From the NCBI GenBank assembly GCA_028023455.1, contig JAQFVV010012513.1:1761001-1825000 (forward strand): a stretch of DNA of 64,000 nt, given 5' to 3'. Under the pieces are notes generated by a model. That model saw only the letters and a list, made by a program, of their open reading frames with translations, was not told where the DNA came from and did no database searches. Positions 24,807 to 38,240 of the stretch are shown piece after piece. This DNA comes from Epiperipatus broadwayi (Eukaryota; Onychophora; Udeonychophora; Euonychophora; Peripatidae). How positions within the stretch are numbered: the first letter of the stretch is position 1; each line of letters starts with the position of its first letter. The position numbers were made by a program, and so were the translations under genes.

Positions 24807-27416
24807 CATCATCATTATCAATCATTATCAATCCACTGCAGGATGAAGGTCTCTCCAAGTTTAATCCATCTTCTCCGATCTTTAGCTTCTCTTCTCCACA
24901 TCACCCCTACACATTTTGTTATTTCATCCATCCATCTTACATGTGGTCTCCTTCTGGGTCTTTTACAATCTCTTGGAATCCAGTTTAAAATTTCAATTGT
25001 CCATCTATTATCATCTCTTCTAGCAATATGTCCAGCCCAACTCCACTTCAATCTTTTAATTTTTTCAATGAGGTCAGTAACACCTGTTTGTTCTCTTACC
25101 CATACATTGCGTTTTCGATCTCTTCTTGTTACTCCCAACATACATCTCTCCATACTTCTTTGAGTGGTCTGAAGTCTCTGTATTGATCTTCTATTAAGTG
25201 TCCAAGTCTCAGATCCATAAGTAAGAACTGGTAAAACACATTTGTTAAAAACCTTTCTTTTCAAACACATAGGCATATTTCCTTTTAATATCAAGTTATT
25301 TCTACCAAAAGCACTCCAACCAAGTTTAATTCTATGATTAATTTCCTCTATTATGTTTCCATCTGTATTAATAATCTGACCAAGGTATTTGTAACTCTTA
25401 ACTTCTTCTAATTCATCATAATCAATCTTTATTTTCATATTTTGAGCAAATCGATTAAACATTACTTTAGTCTTTTTAACATTTATCTTTAGTCTACTTT
25501 CCTACTTTCATCTGATAACTCCTGCAACATTTCCTGCAGCTCTGAAGCATTATTTGCAAAAACAACTACATCATCTGTGAAATCTAAATGACTTAAATAA
25601 TCTCCATTTACTTTCACTCCTTTAGTTTCCCATTTTAATCCACAAAATACTTCTTGCAGCACTGCTGTAAAAAGTTTTGGAGATATGGAGTCACCTTGTC
25701 TTACACCTTTCTCAATGTTGACTTTCCCAGTATCATTATGTAATCTAATTGTTGCTGTTGCATTTTTATAAATATTCTTTAAAATATGACAATATCCTGG
25801 ATCTATACCTTGATGATCCAATGCTTTAATCACTGAAGAAATGTTTATAGAATCAAATGCCTTTTCATAATCTACAAATCCAAAACATAATGACAACTCA
25901 TATTCATTTGTCCTTTCTATAACTTCTCTCAATACTTGAATATGATCTACTGTACTAAAACCACTTTTAAATCCAGCTTGTTCTCTTGGTTGGTGAAAAT
26001 CCAAGGTTCTCTGTAGACGAGTTGTAATTATCTTGGTAAAAATTTTATATAAAACTGATAAAAGGCTGATAGGTCTGTAATTTCTAATATCTTCTTTATC
26101 ACCTTTTTTAAATATTAATATTATTACTGCATTCTTCCAATCATCCGGTACATCTTTATCATTTAGACATTTGGTATATAACTTTGCTAATATTTTTTCT
26201 GTTTCTTCACCTGCTTCTTTTAATATATCAATTATAATTCCATCATTACCTGGAGCCTTTCCTTTTTTCATACATTTAATTGCATTTCTCACTTCTTCAT
26301 TTAAAATTCTGGGCAATTCGGAAGATGTAATAGATATAGGAGGTACTTGTTCTTTATTACTATATAATTCTTGATAAAAATCTTCTACCAATTTCATAAT
26401 GTCATCCCTCTTTTTAGTAATAATTCCATCTTTTTTCCTTATTGCAGATAAGAATTTCCTACCAATACCAAAATGTTGTTTTACATTCTTAAGACTTTTA
26501 TTTTCTTCTACAGCTTTTCTTGCTAGTTCACAGTTATACTTTCTTATATCATTTTCAACTCTTTTCCGCACCATTTTACAAAATTCGAGATATTCAATTC
26601 TTTTTAATGCATCATTCTTGCATATCTTCATATTCCTTCTTTTCTTCATAAGTTCTCTAGTCTCAGTAGAAATTTTATTAGTCAATTGCTGCTTTTTTCT
26701 ACCAGCTATCTTTGTTGCAGTTTTTAAAAGTGTATCAGTTATTTTCATATTAATTTCATTCAAATCTGAATCATGTTCAAAATCTACTAATACTTGAAAC
26801 CGATTTGTAAGTTCTAATTTAAATTCATTAGAATGTTTCTGAAGATTAGGAATATCAACTGTAAATATAGTTTTTCTTAATAATTTTTGTCTCTCTAGTT
26901 TTACATTAACATGTATCTTACCCCTTACTAATCGATGATCACTTCCTGTGTTAAATTTATTAAGAACATTACAATCTTGAAATATGTATTTTCTGTTAGT
27001 CAAAATATAATCCAATTCTGCTGTACCTTTATTTGGATGCTTCCATGTCCATTTCCTTCTAACATTTTTCTCAAAAAAAGAATTCATAATATAAAGTTTT
27101 TCCTTCTCTGCAAACTCCACAAGTCTATGTCCTCTCTCATTTCTATTACCATAACCAAAATTACCTACAACACTTTCATCTTTCATTTGTTTACCAATTC
27201 TAGCATTAAAATCTCCCATAACAATTTTAAAATGTTGTTTACTCTGATCAAAAGCCTTTTGTACATCCATATAAAAATCTTCTACTACTTCATCACTGTG
27301 AGAACTTGTTGGGGCATAAACCTGAATTATCTGCATTTGATATCTGCTATTAAGTTGTATAACTAATCTTGCCACTCTGTCTGATACACCATCAATCTCC
27401 ACAATATTGTTCTTCC

Positions 27417-27420
<4 letters not shown>
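24807..27420 (-). mobile_element. RTE-clade LINE, 5'-truncated copy 1
   Basis: A minus-strand non-LTR retrotransposon. The 3' end (plus 24807) carries the (ATC)n/(TGATGA)n tail shared by all copies in this window. The body holds most of the endonuclease-reverse transcriptase frame. The 5' end stops inside the endonuclease domain, exactly where a (TA)n array begins at 27421. It matches 39707-42993 closely. Confidence 0.93.
24818..27420 (-). pseudogene. RTE endonuclease-reverse transcriptase, one frameshift
   Basis: The polyprotein nicks target DNA and reverse transcribes the element RNA in the nucleus. In order: part of an AP-like endonuclease ([33 protein letters not shown]), then the RT domain ([15 protein letters not shown]; motif [13 protein letters not shown]; motif [14 protein letters not shown]; motif C FTDDVVVF), and a C-terminal region (YKYLGQIINTDGN, LTYGSETWTLNRR, LKWSWAGHIARRDDNRW) ending ILQWIDND. 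Motif C has T where copy 2 has A (FADD). A single-base deletion near 25489-25495, seen by comparison with copy 2, shifts the frame between RT and C terminus. The N terminus is missing; the apparent start inside the TA array is not real. Confidence 0.92.

Positions 27421-27495
<75 letters not shown>
27421..27495. repeat. (TA)n array at an RTE junction
   Basis: About 75 bp of pure TA between the truncated 5' end of RTE copy 1 and flanking DNA. Confidence 0.97.
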
Positions 27496-27498
<3 letters not shown>

Positions 27499-27537
27499 GG
27501 ATAGCATCTAATTAAAGTAACATATATTGTAAGGTAC

Positions 27538-27890
27538 CCACTCAAAGAAGTATGGAGAGATGCATTTTGGAAGTAACAAGAAGAGATTGAACATGCAATA
27601 TATGGGTAAGAGAACAAACAGGTGTTACTGACTTCATTGAAAAAATTAAAAGATTGAAGTAGAGTTGGGCTGGGCATATTGCTAGAAGAGATGATAATAG
27701 ATGGGCAATTGAAATCTTAAACTGTATTCCAAGGTGTTCTAAAAGAAGAGACCACATATGAGATGGATGGATGAAATAAGAAAGTGTGCAGGGGTGATGT
27801 GGAGAAGAGAAGCTAAAGATCGAAGAAGATGGAGTGAACTTGGAGAGCCCCTCATCCTGCAGTGGATTGATAATGGTTGATGATGATGAC
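27538..27890 (+). pseudogene. RTE 3' fragment in opposite orientation
   Basis: The last about 350 bp of an RTE on the plus strand: RSMERCILEVTRRD, then NIWVREQTGVTDFIEKIKRL, a stop, SWAGHIARRDDNRWAIEILN, and the GATGATGATGA tail. Stops and frameshifts show it is older than copy 1. It lies head to head with copy 1. Confidence 0.88.
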
Positions 27891-28102
27891 CCAATTCTCT
27901 AGACTTCTATGATATCTATAATAATGCATCTCTTTTCTTAATTTAGATCTAAATCTCCATAGTTTCATTCTTCTAAATGTCTATTTTTTGCAGATTAATA
28001 AAATAAATATAACTAATAAAGCAATGATGGGTAATTATATTTCTTTCATTAATTTATATATAAAAATTATCTGACCAACTTTCTGAAAGAATATTTATTT
28101 CA
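27891..28102. other. Unassigned short gap
   Basis: No supported feature. Confidence 0.4.
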
Positions 28103-28222
28103 TTTGTATTTTTATATTGGACTATTTGAATATATTTGAAATATTTCAATAAAGTTAAACTTGTTTAAAGACATTCAATAGTACATTAGATAATCGAAAT
28201 AATCCAATATAAAAATACAACT
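28103..28222. repeat. Small foldback sharing termini with the 43-kb element
   Basis: Left TTTGTATTTTTATATTGGAC is complementary to right ATCCAATATAAAAATACAAC, with inner arms AAATATTTCAATAAAGTTAA and a CATTCAATAGTACATTAGAT segment also found in 43079-43611. It looks like an internally deleted relative of that larger foldback. Confidence 0.6.
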
Positions 28223-28223
28223 T

Positions 28224-28330
28224 GTCAAGCATTTGGTGGTCGAGTGGTCAGGACAGCTAACTTACAAGCAGTTGTCCCAGGTTAGCGGGTTCGCTTCCCG
28301 GCCGATGCTATGATACACGAGAAAAAAAAA
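28224..28330 (+). mobile_element. tRNA-derived SINE
   Basis: Starts GTCAAGCATTTGGTGGTCGA, with box B-like GCGGGTTCGCTTCCCGG and an A-rich end (GAGAAAAAAAA). It abuts the right end of the foldback at 28222. No clean target duplication seen. Confidence 0.88.
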
Positions 28331-29200
28331 CTAGAACCTTATCACCACAAACCTTCAGGAAAACACTAAGTATTTATTTCACTCTTGGAATAATAATATT
28401 ATTATATTGTAAGATCATTTTGATAAAATAAGCCTGATTTCTAGACATTAACATGTAAATATAAAATTTGTAAATAATAGTGCATATTTTTCTTATATTT
28501 ATTTATGATAACTTTAAGAAATACAAATTATACTTGATTATACTACCAAATGTTTACGTCTTTATAATTATTTATGTTAAATCTTATATATAGCTTCGAG
28601 TATGTGTGCATATAGCTATTTAATTAAAACATATTTTCATATTTTTTTAATGTTCTTAGAATTAAATTGTTTTTATTTTTTAAAAATTAATAATCATTAA
28701 TTATAATAACTTTATTATTTCCATTTATAATATTTTGTAATAGATAAAAAATATAAATAATAAAATATTAACGTATGTGCTTTACATTTTTTTATATTAT
28801 AAAATGCAATGTATTTTTGCTTGTCTTCTGTTTTCACCGCTTTTTGGGTCTAATAATAATGCTTCAAATGACATTATTTTACTGATTTACATTATGATAA
28901 TATTTATTTGTATCTTTTAATATTAAAATATCTTCTCAAACATCGAATCAAACATTAATCATCAGGTGGGAGATATTCAAGTTTCGAGTTAATTGTTAAT
29001 TTGCCTTACTCTTTGGAAATCTGGCTGATCTAAGGGGAATAAAAAATACCCCCCCCCCACCTGCCCTTGTCTTTTATACATTCTGGAAAATAATTTTAAT
29101 TTAGAAAGTTCCACAAAAGTTATTTTCATTTCTTATTAAAATATCTAGAAGACAAACTTTAAGATTCTTATCAACTACCAGGTCTTTACACAGAGACTAA
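28331..29200. other. Unassigned AT-rich stretch
   Basis: Contains a short poly-C run near 29050. No supported gene or repeat partner. Confidence 0.4.
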
Positions 29201-29350
29201 ACTCTCCATACAGTAGCGCCACTCAGAGCAAGCCAGAGTAATTAATGGATGCAAAAAGGTTTTTGCATAAAATCCCTATCTAGAGCCTACTCGTCCAATA
29301 TCCCCAGACTCGTTTCTAGCTTGCACTTTTGTGGCAGTATGGAGAATTTA
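29201..29350. mobile_element. Family B element, internally deleted
   Basis: Begins CTCCATACAGTAGCGCCACT and ends TGGCAGTATGGAGAATTT, so both termini are present, with ATCCCTATCTAGAGCCTACT and CCCCAGACTCGTTTCTAGCT inside. Most of the right arm and the CUGAUGA half of the core are deleted. Confidence 0.75.
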
Positions 29351-30265
29351 CCCTCTGTGTAAACAGCTTGTGTAAGCATAAAGAATGGTGATCATGTGAT
29401 ATTTAATGGTTTACTACCAGGATTTTATTATTATTATTTTGTTATATTTTTCACTTACTAATTATCCAATTTAAAAAGCTTGCTATTAAAAATAAAAAAT
29501 AAGTAAAGTTTATATTAATTTGTTTTTAAGATACAATGAAGCTACAAACTATGATGTACTTACATATATAACCTTAGTTGCATGCTATTAAAAAATAAGT
29601 AAACAAACATAGTAAAATATAAATAAACAAAAATAGCATTAAAATTTAAAAGCTTAATACATTTAATGTTATGCAAGCAACTGTTTTTCCATTTCAGAGC
29701 ACTGTGTGATCATGTTAAAAAATAAAATAAAATTTGTAAATAGATTTTGCTACACTCCAGCAACCATTTTTCATCTCAGAGTGCCAAATGTGATCATATT
29801 TATTAATAAAAAAATTTCAGTTTACATTGAAAGCAAATATGTTTTACTTTTTATTTATTATCTTTTCAAATTTGATATACAATATTTTACACAATACTAT
29901 GTGATAAGCATAATGTAAAATTTTTATAAAATCTGAAACTGACTTAAAAACATCAAAACAATTAGAGATATCATAGCTTCTTAATAGCAACAGTATAATT
30001 ATGTTTCTATAAGAGAAAAATATTGAAATGAAAGGAGTATCAATCTGAGCATATTTAATTATGATGAAAGACAAAAATGTTGCTATTCACTTTATTTGAC
30101 CCTCTGAAACTCTGCCAGATTTAACTGCTTATCTTGGTGATAGTTTTGTAAGTGTTCAACATTTGGTTTTAATATTCAGTCATTATTATATGTTGGAATG
30201 TAATAAATTGGACATGATTTGGTAGGAATTTGTGTTTACAAATGAAATAAAATCTATAAAATCAT
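29351..30265. other. Unassigned AT-rich stretch
   Basis: No recognisable element. Short frames on both strands lack motifs. Confidence 0.4.
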
Positions 30266-30508
30266 ATGATATTAATATCATTTATGTACTTTATTACTTT
30301 TTAGAATGCTACTTTTACAACAGAGTAGATGGTTATGATTGCCCCATCAACCTTCTTCAGAACTTCTAGAAGTTTTGAAGAAGAGTTCTGGGGCAATCGA
30401 AACAGTATACATTCTGAAGAAGATTACTGGGGTAACAAAACCATCTATTGGGTTGTAAAAACAGCATTGTATGAAGTAATAAGGAACATAAATGATATTA
30501 ATATTATA
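30266..30508. repeat. Penelope-type terminal-repeat palindrome, small copy
   Basis: Mirror-image element centred on CTTCTAGAAG (about 30362-30371). Left arm: GATATTAATATCATTTATGT and GATTGCCCCATCAACCTTCT; right arm: GTTCTGGGGCAATCGAAACA, then ATAAATGATATTAATATTAT. The string UUCUGAAGAAG...GGGGCAAUCGAAAC resembles a hammerhead-derived motif common in Penelope-like terminal repeats. Same family as 52455-53565. Confidence 0.6.
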
Positions 30509-30832
30509 TGGATTAGTCAATGTAACAAGAAAGATAAAGTTATAATACTCTATAAAATCATGTACAAACATTGAAAATATTGGAAAAATGAAATGATAAT
30601 AAAAACAAAGAAAATTTTTTTCATTCAATGATCGGGAGAAGTTGATTGATGTGAATGAATAAATATTAATATCTATTAAAAAATCAAATTATGCATTAAA
30701 ATATTAACATTTTTTTATAAATTTTGTAAGATAATCTAACAGAGTATATTAATGATTATTTTGAAAAGGCGTGTGTACCTAAACACCACAAGGGACATTG
30801 TTAATGTTACTCTAGAATTTATTATTTTTTTA

Positions 30833-31060
30833 AAAAATAAAATAAAATATATACAAATAAAATAAATGTGTAATTATGTATAAATTTGATTTTTATTAAT
30901 TGTTATACAATTATTGTATAAAAATAATTGGAAATCTTAATAAACTTTATCAAAAAAAAAAATCGAGATTTTAGTCATTCTAAAAATGTTCTCAAAGTAA
31001 TCTTGCAAAGCTCATGAAATCTGCTGATAAGGAAAGGAATTAGTCAAACCTATCAAAAAT
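30833..31060. repeat. Dispersed repeat, copy 2
   Basis: Partner of 955-1175 in the same orientation; includes TAATCTTGCAAAGCTCATGA against TAATCTTGACAAGCACATGG. Confidence 0.55.
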
Positions 31061-31515
31061 TGTTAACATCTTTTAAGTCATTCTGACATGTTTACATTTA
31101 TTTTGTTGTTTTAAAAATTAAAATAGCAGAATAAAATTTACATGAATTTTTCAATTTAAAAAAAAAAAGAAATATCTGTAGCAAACACGTGGACTCTAAT
31201 ACTTTTTCTTAATTTTACTGTTAAGAGCATCACATTGATAAAGCAAAAAGTTAAAATATACAGTACAATAGGTTGTTTATTTTATTCTAAGTTTTTCAAT
31301 GAATGAATGAGTGTACACACACTCAGTAAATATATATGTAAATGTGTCCTTTCAATTTATTATTAATAACTATATTATTATTTTTATTTATAATATAATC
31401 TTAATTTATATATGTAGAGTATGCATATATGTGCTTGCCAAAAGTACTGTACACTTGCTATTCAATAAATTATCTATATTCTACTCTAATTACACTTTGT
31501 CAACAAAATATCAGC

Positions 31516-31520
<5 letters not shown>

Positions 31521-31572
<52 letters not shown>
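31521..31572. repeat. (CA)n then (TA)n
   Basis: A CA run to about 31548 followed directly by a TA run. Confidence 0.95.
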
Positions 31573-31939
31573 ATGTGGGCTTAGAATAAAATATATTGGT
31601 TGTCACAATTTTACTATACAATTAAGACCATCATCAGAATGATATTTTTGCTTTTGCATTACCAAAGTTTATCATAATACTGTAATAACTACTTATTTCA
31701 CTTTATTTTGTAATTAATAACATGTTGATGGGTAATATAAGAGATAGTTTTGCATACATTTGCATATAATGATGTTAATAATATAAGAGACTATGATTAT
31801 GGAGTAACAAAACTATGAAAGCGCTTAGTCTGCAGAAATTATGATATTGAAAACTTACAGAAATTATTATATAAAAAAGTTTCACCACAATGCATCAGTG
31901 TATTATTAATTACAAAGTTTATCATTAATATTAGTCTTT

Positions 31940-32098
<159 letters not shown>

Positions 32099-32498
32099 AA
32101 AGTTTATAAAACATTTCTAAGGTATATTAAATATGAAATAATATATGATGACAATGCACTCTACAAAAGACAAATATATACTGATATAAAGTACTTTAAA
32201 AATTACATCAGGTATAATAGATGTGAGAAGTTGCCAAACAACATTATCATTTAAGAAACATAAAGGATATGAGATTAAAAAAATTGTATAACATTCCAAA
32301 GTTTAAAACGAAGCACTATAAAATTCACACCTTAGTAAGACTACCTAGATTGTATAATAAATAATAAGTCCTGTTAATATATTTGAAACAAATGATAGAA
32401 CATTTAAGACTGCTGTACAAAAAAAACTCTGCAAATGTTTTGTTTATTAGATAAGCCGTGCATTTTTGTTTGGATGTAAAATCTGTTAAATGTATTAA

Positions 32499-34547
<2,049 letters not shown>

Positions 34548-34654
34548 GTCAAGCGTTGTTAGCCGAGAGGTCAGCGCAGCCGCCTTGTAAGCAAGTAGTT
34601 GGTTGCAGAAGGTTGTGGGTTCGCCTCCCGGCAAATGCTATGACATATGGAGAA
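34548..34654 (+). mobile_element. tRNA-derived SINE, subfamily 2
   Basis: Shares the TAGCCGAGAGGTCAGCGCAG start and the AAGTAGTTGGTTGCAGAAGG insertion with 20639-20749. The flanks form an imperfect duplication (AATAAAATCAGACTCTT at 34531-34547, AATAAAACCACACTCTT on the right). Confidence 0.9.
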
Positions 34655-35089
34655 AAATAAAACCACACTCTTGTTTATTTAAGTACACCCATATGCTTAC
34701 GAAAATTATTTTGCGTTTATCCATTACTATTAGTTTTACACATTATAGTTACTCTACACGCTGATGGTGATTTATAAATATGTGAAAGAGACCGATAGCA
34801 CATTTGAAAAAAATATGATAATAAAGAAGTAAGCTATAAAAACATAACGTCTAGTTTATTATATAGCGTTTTTTTAGTACTAAATAAATAACGCAGTAGT
34901 CATTCGCAAATGAGTATGTCTATTCCAAATCCAAAAGAAATCACATATTACTACTGATGATGATGATGATAATAATAATACGTTAATGAAAGATAAGTTT
35001 TGTTATGACTTTACGAATCACTATTTGAATTACACATACATTCACATATCTGACATCATTACCCTTATCGTCTTCATTAAATATTCTAG
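34655..35089. other. Unassigned stretch
   Basis: A short GATGATGATGATAATAATAA tract near 34955 is the only structure seen. Confidence 0.4.
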
Positions 35090-35165
35090 TATGCTGCTTT
35101 TTCAGTTTTCTTTTTGAAATACTTCAACACTTTCTCTAATTGTAGCTCCCCTTTTCTCAACTATA
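35090..35165 (-). pseudogene. Fragment of a C2H2-tailed LINE
   Basis: The string AAATACTTCAACACT, then TCTAATTGTAGCTC, matches 51270-51295, where the same element continues into a zinc-finger tail. Only the upstream part survives here. Confidence 0.35.
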
Positions 35166-35556
35166 GGGTTCATGTTCGCCATAAACTATCTTAGTAGAAA
35201 GACAAGTATCAATTCGTTCATTTTACCTGTGCAACTCCAAGAAGATTTCACAAAAATATACCCTATCATAATAAAATAAGTTGAAAAACTCAGTGATTGG
35301 TCTCATAATATTAATATAATTTTATGTTAAGGAGCAACCTTAGATTAAACTTTACAAATGCCTTTGTGTTATATTTATAAAGTGCCCAAATGTTGCTTCC
35401 ATAATGAACTCATAGTTTTATATATAGTTCATTTAATAGCTTTTTCATCATTAATTAGTAGAGGGTTTGAACTTAGGATTTTTCAGTGCATATTTGTCCT
35501 CCACTCCATCTCAAGCAAATGATACACATGATCACATACATGTGGAAAAGATAAAT

Positions 35557-35619
35557 GATCCCCAATATATATATATATATATTTCATGCAAAACTGGCAT
35601 TCATCTGTTGGGCCAAATC
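35557..35619 (-). ncRNA. Hammerhead with mutated core
   Basis: Homologous to the copy at 36004 but the core reads CAGAUGA, not CUGAUGA; GAAA is intact. Stem III is a longer TA run. The U-to-A change at an invariant position should abolish activity. Confidence 0.6.
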
Positions 35620-36003
35620 ATATCCTCCACACACATATATACAATCATTGCTCAGTTTATATTAAGATAACAGTTCATTAAACTTTCCTGCACTTCAATA
35701 TTCTCACCTTTTGCCTTGGAAATAGATTACAACAGAGCATATGTTCAGCTCACACCTTTATTACTATACATGGATATGTAATAGTCCAGTAATGTGAGGG
35801 ATTAGATTGATGTGATTTCTACATGGATATGACTACAATATCAATCCAATAAGGCCTTTGAGTGCTCCATTATCAGTTTTTCAGTGAAATGGATGGTTGA
35901 CTAGTTGGAAAAGTGAGAAGATTGAAGCCTGTCCAATAAAATTTAAGGAATTGCTATTTTAATATAAACTGAACTCTGATTGTATATATGTATGGGAGAT
36001 TAT

Positions 36004-36058
36004 GATCTGGTCTAACTGATGAGTGCTGGTTTTGCATGAAATATATATATTGGGGATT
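36004..36058 (+). ncRNA. Type I hammerhead ribozyme candidate, core intact
   Basis: 55 nt by hand-folding. Stem I: GAUCU with GGAUU and CUAA with UUGG, separated by a GGU bulge on the 5' strand. Core CUGAUGA and GAAA fully conserved. Stem II: GUGC with GCAU around UGGUUUU. Stem III: AUAU with AUAU, essentially loopless. Cleavage predicted after an AUA triplet, at 36049/36050. The stem I bulge facing loop II is the arrangement used for tertiary contacts in natural hammerheads. Confidence 0.7.
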
Positions 36059-36120
36059 TATAATTTTCACATATATGTGGTCATGTGTATAGGTTGCTTG
36101 AGATAGAATGGAGGATGAAT

Positions 36121-36857
36121 ATAGAATGAAACATCATAAGTTTAGACATATAAAAAACATTTTGTATAATGCAATTTACATATTGCCTAGGAAATTACAT
36201 TATCAAGCTAATACCCATGCAAGCTAATAATTGCTGAAGATTTTTCATTTATCACTGGTTAATAAAGAATTTGATTTTTTTTTTTTTTAGAATTAATTAC
36301 TAGGTTAATATCTTGTAGGGAAAATGCAAAGGACTTAAAGGAGTATCCCATCCTTTGGAAAGGCCAAAGATTAACCATTAGTGCGTAATCCTTTTGCTCA
36401 TGGTTAGTTAGATATTTTAGTATTTTTCCTTATTGTTTTACCTTTTGAATAAGAGTAAGTAAATATTCATTTAATAATTAATATCAAATATTGTTTTGGC
36501 TAAGGGTCCCAATGACTGAAGATTTTGAAACTTATTAGAAATATAAAATACAATTGCAAACTTACAAGTCCACATCTATATCCCACAAGATGAACATAGC
36601 AAAATTGGTGATCTATACAACTAGGACTCTTGATATATGTACCCACTACAAAAAATTCTCCACTCGTACTTAAAACACAACATAAATGTAAATAACTGTA
36701 AATATATATATTTTGGATCATACCATTCATCATCTCTAGCCAATCTTACTCTCTACATGTCTATGATAATTACACAAGTCACATATCAAGAAAACACTAT
36801 TACAGGCAATAAAAGAACAATATATAAACATAAATCACTCCATAACGATTTAACGTT
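36121..36857. other. Unassigned AT-rich stretch
   Basis: No supported feature. Confidence 0.4.
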
Positions 36858-37140
36858 TGGGAGTAACAAGAATAGATTTAAACCAGAATGTACAAGTACC
36901 AAAGAGATGGCAGTGGATGATGGAAAGAATTAGGAAGTAGAAATGTTATTGGATGGGACATGATTTTCAAAGTGATTATAATATATGAACAATTGAAATC
37001 TTACAGAATCACAAGATTGTGAGATAAACCTAGAAGGATACAATATGTAAGATGGATGGATGAAATAAGATTTTTTGCCATATAATGTAGAAAAATGAGA
37101 TTATTGATTGGGTTAAACTATAATTCAAACCATCTCTTGT
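36858..37140 (+). pseudogene. RTE 3' fragment, old
   Basis: Resembles the RTE C-terminal coding end: TTGAAATCTTACAGAATCAC (IEIL block) and GTAAGATGGATGGATGAAAT (VRWMDEI block) are recognisable among many stops. No clear tail. Confidence 0.6.
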
Positions 37141-37423
37141 AGATATTGAGAAAAAATATTAATATTAGAGAAAAGTGAAAGATTAAATAAATGACATTTT
37201 AGTAAGTTTTAAAAAATAGTTAATATATTTAATCTTTAACAAACTGTTTATCTATAACGTTAATAACGTGTATAATCTTTTCCATATACCAAACAAAAAA
37301 GATTAATCAGTTGTGTATTTATTAAGGAGTTTTTCTTTTGAATAATGCTGTTTAATAGTTTGCATTTATAAATTGTGTTTATCTAATATATATATATATA
37401 TATATGTATATGAGTTCACACGC

Positions 37424-37583
37424 GTAGTAATTTTAATGGAGGAAACCTACTTTTTTTAGCTATGTGCTATATATAGATAGCACTGCTCATCAGTAAATAA
37501 TTAACAAAATGGACGAGGGGTACCATCTTTTCATAGTGCATGAACGAAAGGGTAGTCTTCTTCCATCAAAATTACCTGTATAC
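37424..37583. repeat. Foldback with hammerhead-like centre
   Basis: Outer arms AGTAATTTTAATGGAGGAAA and TTCCATCAAAATTACCT pair. On the minus strand the centre reads ACTGATGAGCAGTGCTAT with a complementary ATAGCACATAGC, so CUGAUGA plus a 7-bp stem II is present, but GAAA has become AAAA. Penelope-type terminal repeat or relative. Confidence 0.45.
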
Positions 37584-38240
37584 ATAAAACTATGTTATTT
37601 AATAATTTCGTATATTAGTAGAGAACACCATATGCCCGAATGCTTTGAAATGCATATTCCACTAACTCTATACGTTTTAATATAGAGCTTGCGATTTCTT
37701 TGATCTTGTGGTTTTTAAAGAAACCATGTTACACAAATGAATTATAAATAAGAATATTGTATGCATAATGTATATTTAAAAATATGTTTGTTTGTTTTTT
37801 ATCAAATTGCATTAGTTTACAATCATCTATTTTTTTTATATACCACTAACACTTTAGTTATTACTTATTTTTTGAAGAGCTGTTCTATTTGTAAAGTTTT
37901 TATGTCCTATGGTAAGCTGTGACAGTTTGTAATGTAGTTCTTAAGATCATCCATAAATATATTTCATCTCTTAACTCTTATCTTTTACAATTCCTCTAAA
38001 TAAATAAATGATCACATGTTTTTATTGTTCAGGAGATAATAAAAAGTTTGAATAATGTATTTTTATTAGCAGAATTTGCCACTGCATCAAAATATATCAG
38101 GGTGCAATATCCTTTGAAATATCTTATTATTTTTCCATCTCAAAGTACATGCAGTGGCTAAGAGACAGGCTATGGGATATAAGATTATTGGAATGGTTCA
38201 TTGGATTTTTCAGAAGTCAAATATTTTATGAACTTAAAAA
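37584..38240. other. Unassigned AT-rich stretch
   Basis: No supported feature. Confidence 0.4.

Larger units (their letters stand above)
35458..36120. mobile_element. Family A foldback element with an intact hammerhead core
   Basis: About 660 bp. Left arm: GGGTTTGAACTTAGGATTTT, CCACTCCATCTCAAGCAAAT, then a minus-strand hammerhead. Right arm: a plus-strand hammerhead, then GGTTGCTTGAGATAGAATGG; the last about 35 bases of the right terminus are lost. The centre is near 35790-35820. Arms also share GCTCAGTTTATATTAAGATA with its mirror TTAATATAAACTGAACTCTG. No coding capacity. Second-best full copy of the family. Confidence 0.8.

Noticed and set aside
24771-25163. 130-codon plus-strand frame
   Set aside because: Antisense shadow of the RTE C terminus. 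Other plus-strand frames at 26171, 26399, 26935, 39734, 41062, 41262, 41287 and 42019 are also RTE shadows.
27420-27757. Minus-strand frames through the TA array
   Set aside because: Antisense of the plus-strand RTE fragment joined to dinucleotide repeat; not a gene.
27538-27890. Twin-priming product with RTE copy 1
   Set aside because: Both pieces contain the 3' end of the element, and the plus fragment is clearly older, so these are two insertions.
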